A DNA stretch of 64,000 nucleotides from the NCBI RefSeq assembly GCF_000185905.1, contig NC_014923.1, forward strand, positions 744,001-808,000, read 5' to 3'. Shown here piece by piece: positions 1 through 7,959 of the stretch (position 1 is the stretch's first letter; every line of letters starts with the position of its first letter). The DNA is from Mesorhizobium ciceri biovar biserrulae WSM1271 (GTDB lineage Bacteria; Pseudomonadota; Alphaproteobacteria; Rhizobiales; Rhizobiaceae). The position numbers were made by a program, and so were the translations under genes. The notes under the pieces are model-generated. The model was not told the origin of the DNA, did no database searches, and saw only the letters and a program-made list of their open reading frames with translations.

Positions 1-813
1 GAACGTCCCGGCCTGCTCGATGCGGATGGAACGATCCGTGATCTCTCCGCTCACGTCACCGATATCGGCGGCAAGGCACTCGATCCGGCATCGCTGGCAG
101 CACTCGCCAAGCTAGATCCGAAGTCGCTGCCGGCGGTTTCCGGCAGCCCGCGCCTCGGCGCCTGCGTTGCCGGCACGGGCAAGTTCATCTGTATCGGCCT
201 GAACTATTCCGACCACGCCGCCGAGACCGGCGCCACCGTGCCGCCGGAGCCGATCATCTTCATGAAGGCGAGCTCGGCCATTGTCGGGCCGGATGACGAC
301 GTGCTGATCCCTCGCGGCTCGGAGAAGACCGACTGGGAAGTCGAGCTGGCCGTGATCATCGGCAAAACCGCCAAATATGTCAGCGAGGCCGATGCGCTCG
401 ACTATGTCGCCGGCTATAGCGTCGCCCACGACGTCTCAGAGCGCGCCTTCCAGGCCGAGCGCCAGGGCCAGTGGACCAAGGGCAAGAGCTGCGACACATT
501 CGGCCCGACCGGCCCATGGCTGGTGACCAAAGACGAAGTGGCCGACCCGCAGAACCTCAAAATGTGGCTGACCGTCAACGGCAAGACGATGCAGAACGGC
601 TCGACCAAGACCATGGTCTATGGCGTCAAGTATCTGGTGTCCTATCTCAGCCAGTTCATGTCGCTGCATCCCGGCGACATCATCTCCACCGGCACGCCGC
701 CCGGCGTCGGGCTGGGCATGAAGCCGCCGGTGTTCTTGAAGGCCGGCGATGTGGTGGAGCTGGGCATTGAAGGCCTGGGGCAACAGAAGCAGACGTTCAA
801 GGCGGACGTTTAG
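1..813 (+). CDS. Fumarylacetoacetate hydrolase family protein (5' end outside window)
   Basis: The reading frame is open from base 1 and ends at TAG 811-813, so the start lies upstream. The 270 visible codons are close to the usual ~280-residue length of the family, so only about ten residues are missing. The ICIGLNYSDHAAETG stretch, the PEPIIFMKASSAIVGP block, the DWEVELAVIIG metal-site segment and the STGTPPGVGLGMKPP segment near the C-terminus are typical of FAH-fold enzymes. These act on 2-keto acids or acylpyruvates with a divalent metal in the cytoplasm, and family members include ureidoglycolate lyase-like and 2,4-diketo-3-deoxyfuconate hydrolase-like enzymes. The exact substrate cannot be read from the sequence. 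It converges on the sugar ABC operon, with a repeat element between them. Confidence 0.85.
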   Translation, partial: ERPGLLDADGTIRDLSAHVTDIGGKALDPASLAALAKLDPKSLPAVSGSPRLGACVAGTGKFICIGLNYSDHAAETGATVPPEPIIFMKASSAIVGPDDDVLIPRGSEKTDWEVELAVIIGKTAKYVSEADALDYVAGYSVAHDVSERAFQAERQGQWTKGKSCDTFGPTGPWLVTKDEVADPQNLKMWLTVNGKTMQNGSTKTMVYGVKYLVSYLSQFMSLHPGDIISTGTPPGVGLGMKPPVFLKAGDVVELGIEGLGQQKQTFKADV

Positions 814-838
814 GCAGTACATTTCGGGGTCAGCGCTG

Positions 839-965
839 CCCCCTCATCCGGCCGCTTCGCGGCCACCTTCTCCCCGCTGGGGAGAAGAGGCTGGCGTCGG
901 CGCTGACAATCTCCTCTCCCCTTGGGGAGAGGTCAGCCGAGCGAAGCGGAGGCTGGGTGAGGGGG
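839..965. repeat. Dispersed bipartite palindromic repeat
   Basis: The unit opens with CCCCCTCA and closes with TGAGGGGG. Inside are GCTTCGCGGCC, CTTCTCCCC-GCT-GGGGAGAAG and CTCTCCCC-TT-GGGGAGAG palindromes, then an AGCGAAGCGGAGGC block matching the left GCCGCTTCGC in inverted order. This is the REP-like doublet style common in rhizobial intergenic DNA. It sits between two convergent genes and could form strong hairpins in either transcript. Confidence 0.75.
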
Positions 966-979
966 CTGCGCCGGCGTAT

Positions 980-1978
980 CTATTTCAGCACCTTCCCATC
1001 CGCACCAAACCGATACGTCTTCGCCGGATCCGGCGTCGCATACAGCGTGGCACCCGGCTCGGCATCGTAAACACCAAAAATCCGCACGGTGATCAGCCCG
1101 GCCTTCTCGCAGTCAAGATAGAGATTGGTGTCGGCGCCGAGATGCTCGGCGTGCACCACCGTTCCCTTCCAGGAGCCGGATTTCGGATCGACGGTCAGAT
1201 GTTCCGGCCGCACGCCGATTGTCTTGGCAGTTTCGCCGAGACGGGCGCCGTCGACGAAATTCATCTTCGGCGAGCCGATGAAGCCGGCGACAAATTCATT
1301 TGCCGGCGAATTGTAGAGCTCCATCGGGCCACCGATCTGCTCGATTTTCCCTGCGTTGAGCACCACGATCTTGTCGGCCAGGGTCATCGCCTCGACCTGG
1401 TCGTGGGTGACGTAGATCATCGTCGCCTTCAGCCGGCGGTGCAATTGCGCGATCTCGAGCCGCGTGTTGACACGCAGCGCGGCATCGAGGTTCGACAGCG
1501 GCTCGTCGAACAGAAACAGCTTCGGCTCGCGCACCACGGCGCGGCCGATGGCGACGCGCTGACGCTGGCCGCCGGAGAGTTCGGCCGGCCGCCTTTCGAG
1601 ATAGGGCTCCAGCGACAGCATCGACGAGGCGATGCCGATGCGGCGCTCGATCTCGGCCGCCGGCGTGCCGGCCTGCTTGAGGCCGAGGCCCATATTGTTC
1701 TTCACCGTCAGATGCGGATAGAGCGCATAGGTCTGGAACACCATGGCGATGCCGCGCTTGGCCGGCGGCGTGGCCGAGACGTCCGCGCCGTCGATGACGA
1801 CGCGGCCCGAAGTCGAGTCCTCCAGTCCGGCGATGACCCTGAGCAGGGTCGACTTGCCGCAGCCGGACGGCCCGACGAAAACGACGAACTCGCCGTCGTT
1901 CACTTCGAGGTTGATGCCCTTCAGCACCTCGACCGGCCCAAAGGCCTTCTTCACATTCTCGATGTTCAGCGAGCCCAC
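980..1978 (-). CDS. Sugar ABC transporter ATP-binding protein, MalK/UgpC class
   Basis: This 332-residue protein is the energising subunit for the two permeases encoded upstream. It has Walker [10 protein letters not shown] at residues 36-44, a Q-loop around VFQTYALYP, the signature LSGGQRQR from residue 134, Walker B LFLFDEP near 154-160 and the H-loop in [12 protein letters not shown]-terminal regulatory beta domain follows ([13 protein letters not shown], then GVRPEHL), as expected for carbohydrate importers of this class. It is slightly shorter than the usual 350-370 residues. It is the last gene of the leftward murQ operon, 15 nt after the oxidoreductase gene, so it probably serves an amino-sugar importer. 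The substrate is inferred from context only. Confidence 0.9.
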   Translation of the reverse strand: MGSLNIENVKKAFGPVEVLKGINLEVNDGEFVVFVGPSGCGKSTLLRVIAGLEDSTSGRVVIDGADVSATPPAKRGIAMVFQTYALYPHLTVKNNMGLGLKQAGTPAAEIERRIGIASSMLSLEPYLERRPAELSGGQRQRVAIGRAVVREPKLFLFDEPLSNLDAALRVNTRLEIAQLHRRLKATMIYVTHDQVEAMTLADKIVVLNAGKIEQIGGPMELYNSPANEFVAGFIGSPKMNFVDGARLGETAKTIGVRPEHLTVDPKSGSWKGTVVHAEHLGADTNLYLDCEKAGLITVRIFGVYDAEPGATLYATPDPAKTYRFGADGKVLK

Positions 1979-1993
1979 GGCTTCGTCCCTGTT

Positions 1994-3049
1994 CTAGAGT
2001 TTGACGGCGGCGCCGCTGCGCACGCTCTCGTCGGCTGCAAGGCAGACGGCGAGCGATTTGACCGCGTCGTCCATGTGTTTGGCGAGGTCCAGATCCTCAC
2101 GGATTGCCTTCAGCACGAAGGCCTGTTCGAGGTCGCAGAGGTCCTGATGGCCGGGTTCGCCTGCCATCGACAGCATTTCGTCGGCCTTGAGAAACTTGCC
2201 GTCCGCGTCGGTCGCCGCATTGTGCAGGCGGATGGTCGAGGTCTTGGTGTGGGTGTCGATGTCATCGGACTTCACACCTTCCTTCATGACGATCGACACG
2301 CAGCCATTGGGCGAGATGACGTCCTTCACGAAGAAGGCGGTTTCCGAAATCATCGGCCCCCAGCCGGCCTCATACCAGCCGACCGAACCGTCATCGAACA
2401 GCACCTGCAAGTGGCCGTAATTGTACATCGAGGGCGCGACCTCGTCGGTCAGCCGCACGCCCATGCCGCGCACTTCCACGGGCTTCGCATCGGTGATCTG
2501 CAGCATGACGTCGAGATAGTGCACGCCGCAATCGACGATCGGCGAGGTCGTCTGCATCAACTGCTTGTGCGTCTCCCAGGTATGGCCCGAGGATTGCTGG
2601 TTGAGGTTCATGCGGAAGACGTAGGGGCCGCCGAGCTTGCGCGCTTCGGCGATCAACCGGATCCAGGACGGGTGATGGCGCAGGATGTAGCCGATCACCA
2701 GCTTCCTGCCGTTGGCCTTGGCCGCCGCGACGACGCGCCTGGCATCGGCCACCGTCGTTGCCAGCGGCTTTTCGACGAAGACGTGGCAACCGGCCTCGAA
2801 CGCCTTCACCGCATAGTCGGCATGGCTGTCGGAATAGGTGGCGATGCAGGCGACATCGGGCTTTTCGTCACGCAATGCCCCGTCGAAGGAGCGCCTGATG
2901 CCGTAACCCGACAGCCCGTCCGGCAGCGGCACGTCGGAGCGATTGATCAGCGCCGCGATCTGGAAACCTGGATTGGTATGGTAGGCCAGCGCATGGCTGC
3001 GGCCCATATTGCCGAGGCCGGCGACGACGACACGCAGGGGTTGGGCCAT
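1994..3049 (-). CDS. Gfo/Idh/MocA family oxidoreductase
   Basis: This is a 351-residue NAD(P)-dependent sugar dehydrogenase-like protein. The N-terminal Rossmann fold shows VVVAGLGNMGRSH at residues 7-19. The EKPLAT motif, whose Lys is part of the catalytic site in this family, is at 93-98. A C-terminal alpha/beta domain contains VDCGVHYLDVMLQ, a plausible active-site His region. The start lies one base after the stop of the DUF4304-like gene (TGA-A-ATG), so translation is probably coupled. In this operon it may oxidise or epimerise the imported amino sugar or a lactyl-linked derivative. The reaction cannot be decided from sequence. Confidence 0.88.
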   Translation of the reverse strand: MAQPLRVVVAGLGNMGRSHALAYHTNPGFQIAALINRSDVPLPDGLSGYGIRRSFDGALRDEKPDVACIATYSDSHADYAVKAFEAGCHVFVEKPLATTVADARRVVAAAKANGRKLVIGYILRHHPSWIRLIAEARKLGGPYVFRMNLNQQSSGHTWETHKQLMQTTSPIVDCGVHYLDVMLQITDAKPVEVRGMGVRLTDEVAPSMYNYGHLQVLFDDGSVGWYEAGWGPMISETAFFVKDVISPNGCVSIVMKEGVKSDDIDTHTKTSTIRLHNAATDADGKFLKADEMLSMAGEPGHQDLCDLEQAFVLKAIREDLDLAKHMDDAVKSLAVCLAADESVRSGAAVKL

Positions 3050-3050
3050 T

Positions 3051-3518
3051 TCAATTCGCCTTTTCTTGACTGCGGGCTGCGAGAGCCACCATCACCTGTG
3101 GCTCACATTCATCTGCGACCCGCAGGGCTGCTTCTTCGCTGTCACACCGGGACAAAAGTCGAAAGCCATAGGCATCAACTCCGTCCTTGATCAGTGAAAG
3201 CCTCTGATCATCAGGCAAGGGATGCTCAAGGTTGAGCGCCTGCTCGAACGCTTTCGACTGCTCGTCTTCCATCTGGGAATTGACGCGCCAACGAATGTGA
3301 CAATTGTATTCCTTCGGCCGGCGCTCCGGCCCAAGCCGTGCAAACCAGACAGCAGCGTTGATATAGAATTGCGGACCCCAGGAAGACTTCTGAAGGTTCA
3401 GCACACAGATCGTCTCCGGCCACTCTCGGTAGAAATTTTTGGCGCGAACGCCCCGGAATCCATAGTGGCTCGCTGTCTCGACGAGGGCCTGTACGATAGC
3501 TTCTTCCCCGCCGCTCAC
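3051..3518 (-). CDS. DUF4304-like protein inside the sugar-ABC operon
   Basis: This 155-residue protein has no assigned function. The chosen start is a GTG at 3518 that overlaps the permease stop as GTGA. The longer open frame upstream is only an antiphase shadow of the permease. The ETASHYGFRGVRAKNFYRE and VLNLQKSSWGPQFYIN stretches, the Trp- and Arg-rich IRWRVNSQ segment and the overall size match what I know of DUF4304, but this was not searched. There is no signal peptide or membrane helix, so it should be cytoplasmic. It is locked between the permease (4-bp overlap) and the oxidoreductase (1-nt gap). That argues for co-translation with the transport genes rather than a chance insertion. 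It may be an accessory of the importer or of peptidoglycan-sugar metabolism. Confidence 0.75.
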   Translation of the reverse strand: MSGGEEAIVQALVETASHYGFRGVRAKNFYREWPETICVLNLQKSSWGPQFYINAAVWFARLGPERRPKEYNCHIRWRVNSQMEDEQSKAFEQALNLEHPLPDDQRLSLIKDGVDAYGFRLLSRCDSEEAALRVADECEPQVMVALAARSQEKAN

Positions 3519-4354
3519 TTCACCGCTCCGGAAGTAATGCCGCGGATCAGCTGCCGCGAGAAGATGACGTAGAGGATCAGCACCGGCATGATCGCCAGCG
3601 ACAGCGCCGCCAGGATAGCGTTCCAGTTGGTGACGAACTGGCCGAGGAAGAGCTGCGCGCCGAGCGTCACCGTCTTGGTTTCTTCCGACGGCGCCAGGAT
3701 CAGCGGGAACCACAGGTCATTCCAGATCGGGATCATGGTGAAGACGGCGACGGTTGCCATCGACGGCCTGACCAGCGGCAGCACCAGGCGGAAGAAGATG
3801 GTGTATTCGGACAGGCCGTCGATGCGGCCGGCATTCTTCAGATCGTCGGACACCTGCTTCATGAATTCCGACAGGATGAAGACGGCAAGCGGCAGGCCTT
3901 GCGCGGTGTAGACCAGGATCAGCGCCGTCAGCGTGTTGACCAGCCCGCTCGCCACCATCAATTGCAGGATGGCGACGGTGCCCAGCCGGATCGGGATCAT
4001 GATGCCGAGCGCCAGATAGAGGCCCATCAGCGAGTTGCCGCGGAAGCGGTATTCCGACAGCGCGAACGCCGCCATGGCGCCGAACAGGAGCACGAGGAAC
4101 AGCGAGGCGACGGTGACGACGAGGCTGTTCTGGAAATAGTGGATGAAGTCGCCCTGGCCGATGACGGTGGTGTAGCCGATCAGGTCGAAGGTTTTGGGCG
4201 TCGGCGGCGTCAGCGGCGCGCCGAAGATGCCGGCGCGGGACTTGAACGAGTTCATGATCACCAGGATCACCGGAAACAGCGCGATCACCGTGTAGGTCAA
4301 CAGGATCGCATGGGCGCCGATGGTGCGGGGCACGGAACGGGTGGCGGTGCTCAT
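3515..4354 (-). CDS. Sugar ABC transporter permease, MalG/UgpE type
   Basis: This is an inner-membrane permease of 279 residues starting at MSTATRS. A 22-codon longer frame exists, but the ATG at 4354 follows the first permease by 10 nt and has GAGGG upstream. Hydrophobic segments include AILLTYTVIALFPVILVI, VVTVASLFLVLLFGAMAAFAL and the C-terminal AALSLAIMPVLILYVIF. The cytoplasmic EAA-type coupling loop is represented by DDLKNAGRIDGLSEYTIFFRLVLPLVRP. The C-terminus (RQLIRGITSGAVK) is characteristic of the carbohydrate-uptake CUT1 family. It pairs with the permease encoded just upstream. The stop overlaps the GTG of the next gene. Confidence 0.9.
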   Translation of the reverse strand: MSTATRSVPRTIGAHAILLTYTVIALFPVILVIMNSFKSRAGIFGAPLTPPTPKTFDLIGYTTVIGQGDFIHYFQNSLVVTVASLFLVLLFGAMAAFALSEYRFRGNSLMGLYLALGIMIPIRLGTVAILQLMVASGLVNTLTALILVYTAQGLPLAVFILSEFMKQVSDDLKNAGRIDGLSEYTIFFRLVLPLVRPSMATVAVFTMIPIWNDLWFPLILAPSEETKTVTLGAQLFLGQFVTNWNAILAALSLAIMPVLILYVIFSRQLIRGITSGAVK

Positions 4355-4364
4355 CTCTCGGCCC

Positions 4365-5294
4365 TCAGAACTGGTAGCGACGCAGGCGCGTCTGGACGAG
4401 GAAGAGATAGACGCAGACACCGCCGAGGATGATCAGGAACATCATCGTGGCGATCGCTGCGCCCATATTGGGGTCGCCGACCTGCAGCTGGAAGCCGAAG
4501 AAGGCGCGGTAGAGGAAGGTACCGAGAATGTCGGTCGAATAGTTCGGCCCGGCGAGCGCGCCTTGCGCGGTGTAGATCAGGTCGAAGGCGTTGAAATTGC
4601 CGACGAAGGTGAGGATCGAGATGATGCCGATCGACGGCAGGATCAGCGGCAGCTTGATCTTCCAGAACTGCGCCAGGCCGGTGATGCCATCGCATTCGGC
4701 GGCCTCGATCACCTCTTCGGGGATCGACAGCAGGGCAGCGTAGATCAGCATCATCGGGATGCCGACGAACTGCCACACCGAAATCAGGCTGAGTGCGGTG
4801 AGCGCATATTGCTCCTTGCCGAGCCATGGCGTGAACAGGCTTTTCAGGCCGACGAGATCCATCAGATGCGGCGCCACGCCCCACAACGGGGACAGGATCA
4901 GCTTCCAGGCGAAACCAACGATGACGAAGGACAGGATGGTCGGCACGAAGATCGCCGTGCGGTAGAAGGCCGCGAACCTCAGCCTCGGGCTGGACAGCAA
5001 AGCCGCCAGCATGACGCCGATCGGGTTCTGCACCAGCATGTGGATGATAAAGAACCAGGTGTTGTTCCTCAGCGCGTTCCAGAAACCCACCGACCAGTTG
5101 GGATCGCCGAACAGCATGCGGAAGTTTTCCAGCCCGACGAAGACCTGGTGCTGCTCGATGTTGCGGAACAGCGAGAGCTGCAGCGTGCCGGCGAGCGGCA
5201 GGATCATGATTGCCGTGTAGACAAGCACCGCCGGCGCCAGGAAGACGCCTATATGCCAGCGGAACGGTCTTTTCGGTCTGATATCTGCGGCCAT
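4365..5294 (-). CDS. Sugar ABC transporter permease, MalF/UgpA type
   Basis: This 309-residue inner-membrane permease is the first of the pair. It has a first helix at VFLAPAVLVYTAIMILPLAGTL, several further helices, and the EAA loop EAAECDGITGLAQFWKIKLPL near residues 200-220, which contacts the ATPase. The C-terminal helix MMFLIILGGVCVYLFLV is followed by the basic tail RLRRYQF. The family is CUT1. The binding-protein gene lies 244 nt upstream, with a hairpin in the gap that could lower expression of the permeases relative to the binding protein. Confidence 0.9.
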   Translation of the reverse strand: MAADIRPKRPFRWHIGVFLAPAVLVYTAIMILPLAGTLQLSLFRNIEQHQVFVGLENFRMLFGDPNWSVGFWNALRNNTWFFIIHMLVQNPIGVMLAALLSSPRLRFAAFYRTAIFVPTILSFVIVGFAWKLILSPLWGVAPHLMDLVGLKSLFTPWLGKEQYALTALSLISVWQFVGIPMMLIYAALLSIPEEVIEAAECDGITGLAQFWKIKLPLILPSIGIISILTFVGNFNAFDLIYTAQGALAGPNYSTDILGTFLYRAFFGFQLQVGDPNMGAAIATMMFLIILGGVCVYLFLVQTRLRRYQF

Positions 5295-5494
5295 GAGTTC
5301 GGTCCCCGCCGTCTCTCGGTTCCAAAGGGTATCGATCTAGATGATGCCTCGATGCACGGCCCGACCATTCCTGCCGATGCGGCAGGAACAAAGGCCTGCG
5401 ACTGATCAGCTAGCCTTCCCCGAAGAGAGGGTAAGGCCGGGAGGCGGTGCCGACAATCGCAATCTGAATAGGCGCACTTTGAATGAGGTAGTCC

Positions 5495-5525
5495 GGAACC
5501 GGCCAGGCGTGCGCCGGCCGGTTCC
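5495..5525 (-). other. Intra-operon hairpin between binding-protein and permease genes
   Basis: There is a perfect 10-bp inverted repeat, GGAACCGGCC (5495-5504) and GGCCGGTTCC (5516-5525), with an 11-nt loop. It sits directly after the stop of the binding-protein gene. No T-run follows on the transcribed strand. It therefore resembles an RNA-stabilising or partial-termination hairpin rather than a full terminator, an arrangement often seen after the abundant binding-protein cistron of ABC operons. Confidence 0.6.
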
Positions 5526-5538
5526 ATCACCTGAGCTC

Positions 5539-6798
5539 TTACTTGGCCGGATGGTACCAGCTGTCGAGGCCGGTCTGCAGCTTCTTGGCCGCCGCTTCCG
5601 GCGTATCGGTGCCGTTGATGACGTTGGCCGATTCAACCCAGGTCTCGTTCTCGAGGTTCGGCGTGCCGCGCGACAGGATCTGGTAGGTCGAGCGGATCGT
5701 CGACTTGCACTTGCCGCGCCAGGAGACGAATTCCTGCGCCAGCGGGTCTTCCATCTTCACCGGCGAGGAGTTCAGGCTGAAGAAGCCCGGCAGTGCGTTG
5801 GCGTAGATGGTGGCGAAATCCGGCGAGGCGACCCAGGACAGGAAGGTCTTGGCCGCATCGGCGTTCTTCGAAGCCGCATTCAGGCCCATGCCGATATCGG
5901 TATGGTCGGAGATGTAGCAGGTGTCGCCGGCCTTCTCGACCGGCGGCGGGAAGGCGCCCATCTTGAACTGCGCCTGGGTGTTGAACAGGCCGATCTCCCA
6001 CGAGCCGGCCGGGTAGATGGCGGCGCGGCCGAGCGTAAACAGGTTCTGGCTGTCCGGATAGGTCTGCGCCTCGAAGCCATCGCCGAGATAAGGCTTCCAC
6101 TTGGCCAGTTCCTCATACGGCGCGACCCAGTCCTTGTCGGTCAGCTTCTGATCGCCCTTGATCAGTGCTGCGCGGCCATCTTCGCCCTTCCAGTAGTTGG
6201 GGCCGATGTTCTGGTAGCCCATGGTCGCGGCTTCCCAGAGATCCTTGGTGCCCATCGCCATCGGGATGTAGGTGCCGTCGGCCTTGATCTTGTCGAGCGC
6301 GGCGAAGAACTCGTCGCGGGTCTCCGGCACCTTGATGCCGAGCTTGTCAAAGGCGTCCTTGTTGTAGATGAAGCCGTGGATGACCGAAGCCATCGGCACG
6401 CAGAAGCTCGCCTTGCCGTCGTCGGTCTGCCAGGCGGACTTGGCCACCGGCGAAAAGTTCTCCATGCCGGGCAGCGCCGAGAGATCGGCAAGGTTGCCCT
6501 TCTTGAACAGCTCAAGCGACTTGTCGAACGGGCGGCAGGTGATCAGGTCGCCCGCCGAGCCGGCGGCGAGCTTGGCGCCGAGCGCGGCGTCATATTCGGT
6601 CGGAGCCGACGGTGCGAACACGACCTTGATGCCCGGGTTCTTGGCTTCGAAAGCCGGGATCAGCTTGTCCTTCCAGATGGCAAGGTCGTCGCCGCGCCAG
6701 CTTTCGATGTTGAGCGTTACGTCGTCGGCGTGAGCCAACCCGGCCGAGCCGAGAATGCTGGTGCCCAAAAGCAGTGCCGTCAGTAGTTTCGTTGTCAT
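5539..6798 (-). CDS. Extracellular sugar-binding protein of ABC transporter
   Basis: This is a 419-residue periplasmic solute-binding protein of the CUT1 class. A signal peptide MTTKLLTALLLGTSILGSAG is followed by an AHA-DD cleavage site. The mature part begins DVTLNIESWRGDDLAIWKDK, typical of family 1 binding proteins. A GRAAIYPAGSWEIG stretch (a common hinge and ligand region) lies in the second half. It starts 2 nt after the murQ stop, with GGGAGA as the ribosome-binding site inside the murQ end. Linkage to murQ suggests N-acetylmuramic acid, anhydro-MurNAc or a GlcNAc-containing fragment as ligand. That is inference from neighbours. Confidence 0.9.
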   Translation of the reverse strand: MTTKLLTALLLGTSILGSAGLAHADDVTLNIESWRGDDLAIWKDKLIPAFEAKNPGIKVVFAPSAPTEYDAALGAKLAAGSAGDLITCRPFDKSLELFKKGNLADLSALPGMENFSPVAKSAWQTDDGKASFCVPMASVIHGFIYNKDAFDKLGIKVPETRDEFFAALDKIKADGTYIPMAMGTKDLWEAATMGYQNIGPNYWKGEDGRAALIKGDQKLTDKDWVAPYEELAKWKPYLGDGFEAQTYPDSQNLFTLGRAAIYPAGSWEIGLFNTQAQFKMGAFPPPVEKAGDTCYISDHTDIGMGLNAASKNADAAKTFLSWVASPDFATIYANALPGFFSLNSSPVKMEDPLAQEFVSWRGKCKSTIRSTYQILSRGTPNLENETWVESANVINGTDTPEAAAKKLQTGLDSWYHPAK

Positions 6799-6800
6799 GC

Positions 6801-7760
6801 TCAGTCTCCCTGTTGACCTTTTTCAGGTTCGGTTTTGATGAGAACAGAGGCTTTTGAGCCCTTGCTCCCCTCTATAGCGGAAAGGGCCGGCCGCAACTTC
6901 TGGCCGGCCTCTTCCAGTATCTTCTGCGCCGCGTCAGTGCTGTCGGCGCCGGCGGCGAGCAGAATGGCGGTCTTGACCGCGCCGCCGCTCTTTTCGAGCA
7001 GGCGGGCCGCTTCGTCCGTGCCGCGCCCGCTGACGGCGGCGACGATGCGCGCCGCGCGGTCGCGCAGCTTGATGTTGTCGGCCATGAGATTGACCATGTA
7101 GCCGTCATGCACATGGCCGAGATGGATGGCGGTCAGCGTCGACAGCATGTTGAGCGCGATCTTCTGGGCAGTGCCGGCGCCCATGCGGGTGGAGCCGGCG
7201 ATCAGTTCCGGCGGCGTTTCGAGCAGGATGGCGGTTTGTGCCTGGCGCAGCAGCGCAGAGTCCCTGTTGTTGGCGATGCCGATGGTGGCAGCGCCGCGGC
7301 GGGCAGCCTCCTGGATGGCCCGCACGGCATAGGGCGTCGTGCCGCTGGCGGAAATGGCGATCAGGCAGTCGCCCTTGCCGAGGCTGGCCTCGGCGACCGC
7401 TGCCGCGGCTTCCTCGGTATCGTCTTCCGGCCCGCCGGCCAGCGTGCGGAAAGCGTCGTCGCCGCCGGCGATCAGGATGGCGATGCGGTCGCGGTGAATG
7501 CCGAAGGTGCCCGGCAGCTCCAGCGCATCGGCCAGTGCCATAAGGCCTGAGCTGCCGGCCGCGGCGTAGGCAAGCTTGCCCCCGCTCTTCAGCCTGCCGG
7601 CGATGATCTCGGCGGCCCTGGCGATGGATGGAATGGCATGGCGCACCACCTTGGCGGCTTCGATCTGCGCATCGGCCAAATAGGAAAGGATGGCGTCCGG
7701 AGGCTGGATATCCAGCCCCTCGGCATTTTTGTGAAGCGCTTCGGTGCGCGTTTCGGCCAT
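6801..7760 (-). CDS. murQ: N-acetylmuramic acid 6-phosphate etherase
   Basis: MurQ cleaves the D-lactyl ether of MurNAc-6-phosphate to give GlcNAc-6-phosphate in the cytoplasm. The ATG at 7760 follows GGAGGAA by a few bases, and the preferred product is 319 residues. A longer frame would add 37 residues running through the promoter repeats and is unlikely. One SIS domain is visible: AAGSSGLMALADALELPGTFG near residues 67-87, GPEDD at 110-114 (the Glu equals the catalytic Glu of GAEDD in E. coli MurQ), ISASGTTPY at 136-144 and STRMGAGTAQKIALNML in the second half. The signature differs slightly from the enterobacterial form (SSGLMAL for TSGRLGV). It heads the importer operon and is divergent from the kinase gene. 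Confidence 0.88.
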   Translation of the reverse strand: MAETRTEALHKNAEGLDIQPPDAILSYLADAQIEAAKVVRHAIPSIARAAEIIAGRLKSGGKLAYAAAGSSGLMALADALELPGTFGIHRDRIAILIAGGDDAFRTLAGGPEDDTEEAAAAVAEASLGKGDCLIAISASGTTPYAVRAIQEAARRGAATIGIANNRDSALLRQAQTAILLETPPELIAGSTRMGAGTAQKIALNMLSTLTAIHLGHVHDGYMVNLMADNIKLRDRAARIVAAVSGRGTDEAARLLEKSGGAVKTAILLAAGADSTDAAQKILEEAGQKLRPALSAIEGSKGSKASVLIKTEPEKGQQGD

Positions 7761-7772
7761 CCCGGTTCCTCC

Positions 7773-7801
7773 AATACCAGAACAATACCAAAAAAATACC
7801 A
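7773..7801 (-). promoter_or_regulatory. Phased triple operator upstream of murQ
   Basis: Three copies of AATACCA (TGGTATT on the murQ strand) start at 7773, 7784 and 7795, exactly 11 bp apart. They therefore lie on one face of the helix. The innermost copy touches the ribosome-binding site. This is the likely binding array for the locally encoded HutC-type GntR regulator. Confidence 0.7.
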
Positions 7802-7918
7802 CTTGTCCACACGCATTAACGAATTCGCGGGCTGGAAATCGCTGAGCGGCCGAAATACGCAGATTTTTCAATAAAATACGGCTTAAACTTTTTGAAACGG
7901 AAATTAACTCTTGGCTAT

Positions 7919-7936
7919 TGGTATTTTATTGGTATT
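7919..7936 (+). promoter_or_regulatory. Phased double operator upstream of the kinase gene
   Basis: TGGTATT occurs at 7919-7925 and 7930-7936, again 11 bp apart. The orientation relative to the downstream gene is the same as in the murQ promoter. A partly matching TTGGCTATT lies just upstream. The pair ends 8 bp before the GGAGGAG ribosome-binding site, consistent with repression of transcription start. Confidence 0.7.
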
Positions 7937-7959
7937 ATCCGCCCGGAGGAGAAATCAAC

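Noticed and set aside
749..3190. Very long plus-strand frame opposite the ABC ATPase and oxidoreductase
   Set aside because: It is antisense to two genes with intact motifs and has the Arg/His/Asp-rich composition typical of GC-rich shadows.
5341..6786. Plus-strand frame of 481 codons opposite the binding protein
   Set aside because: The minus strand has a signal peptide and family motifs; the plus frame is a shadow.
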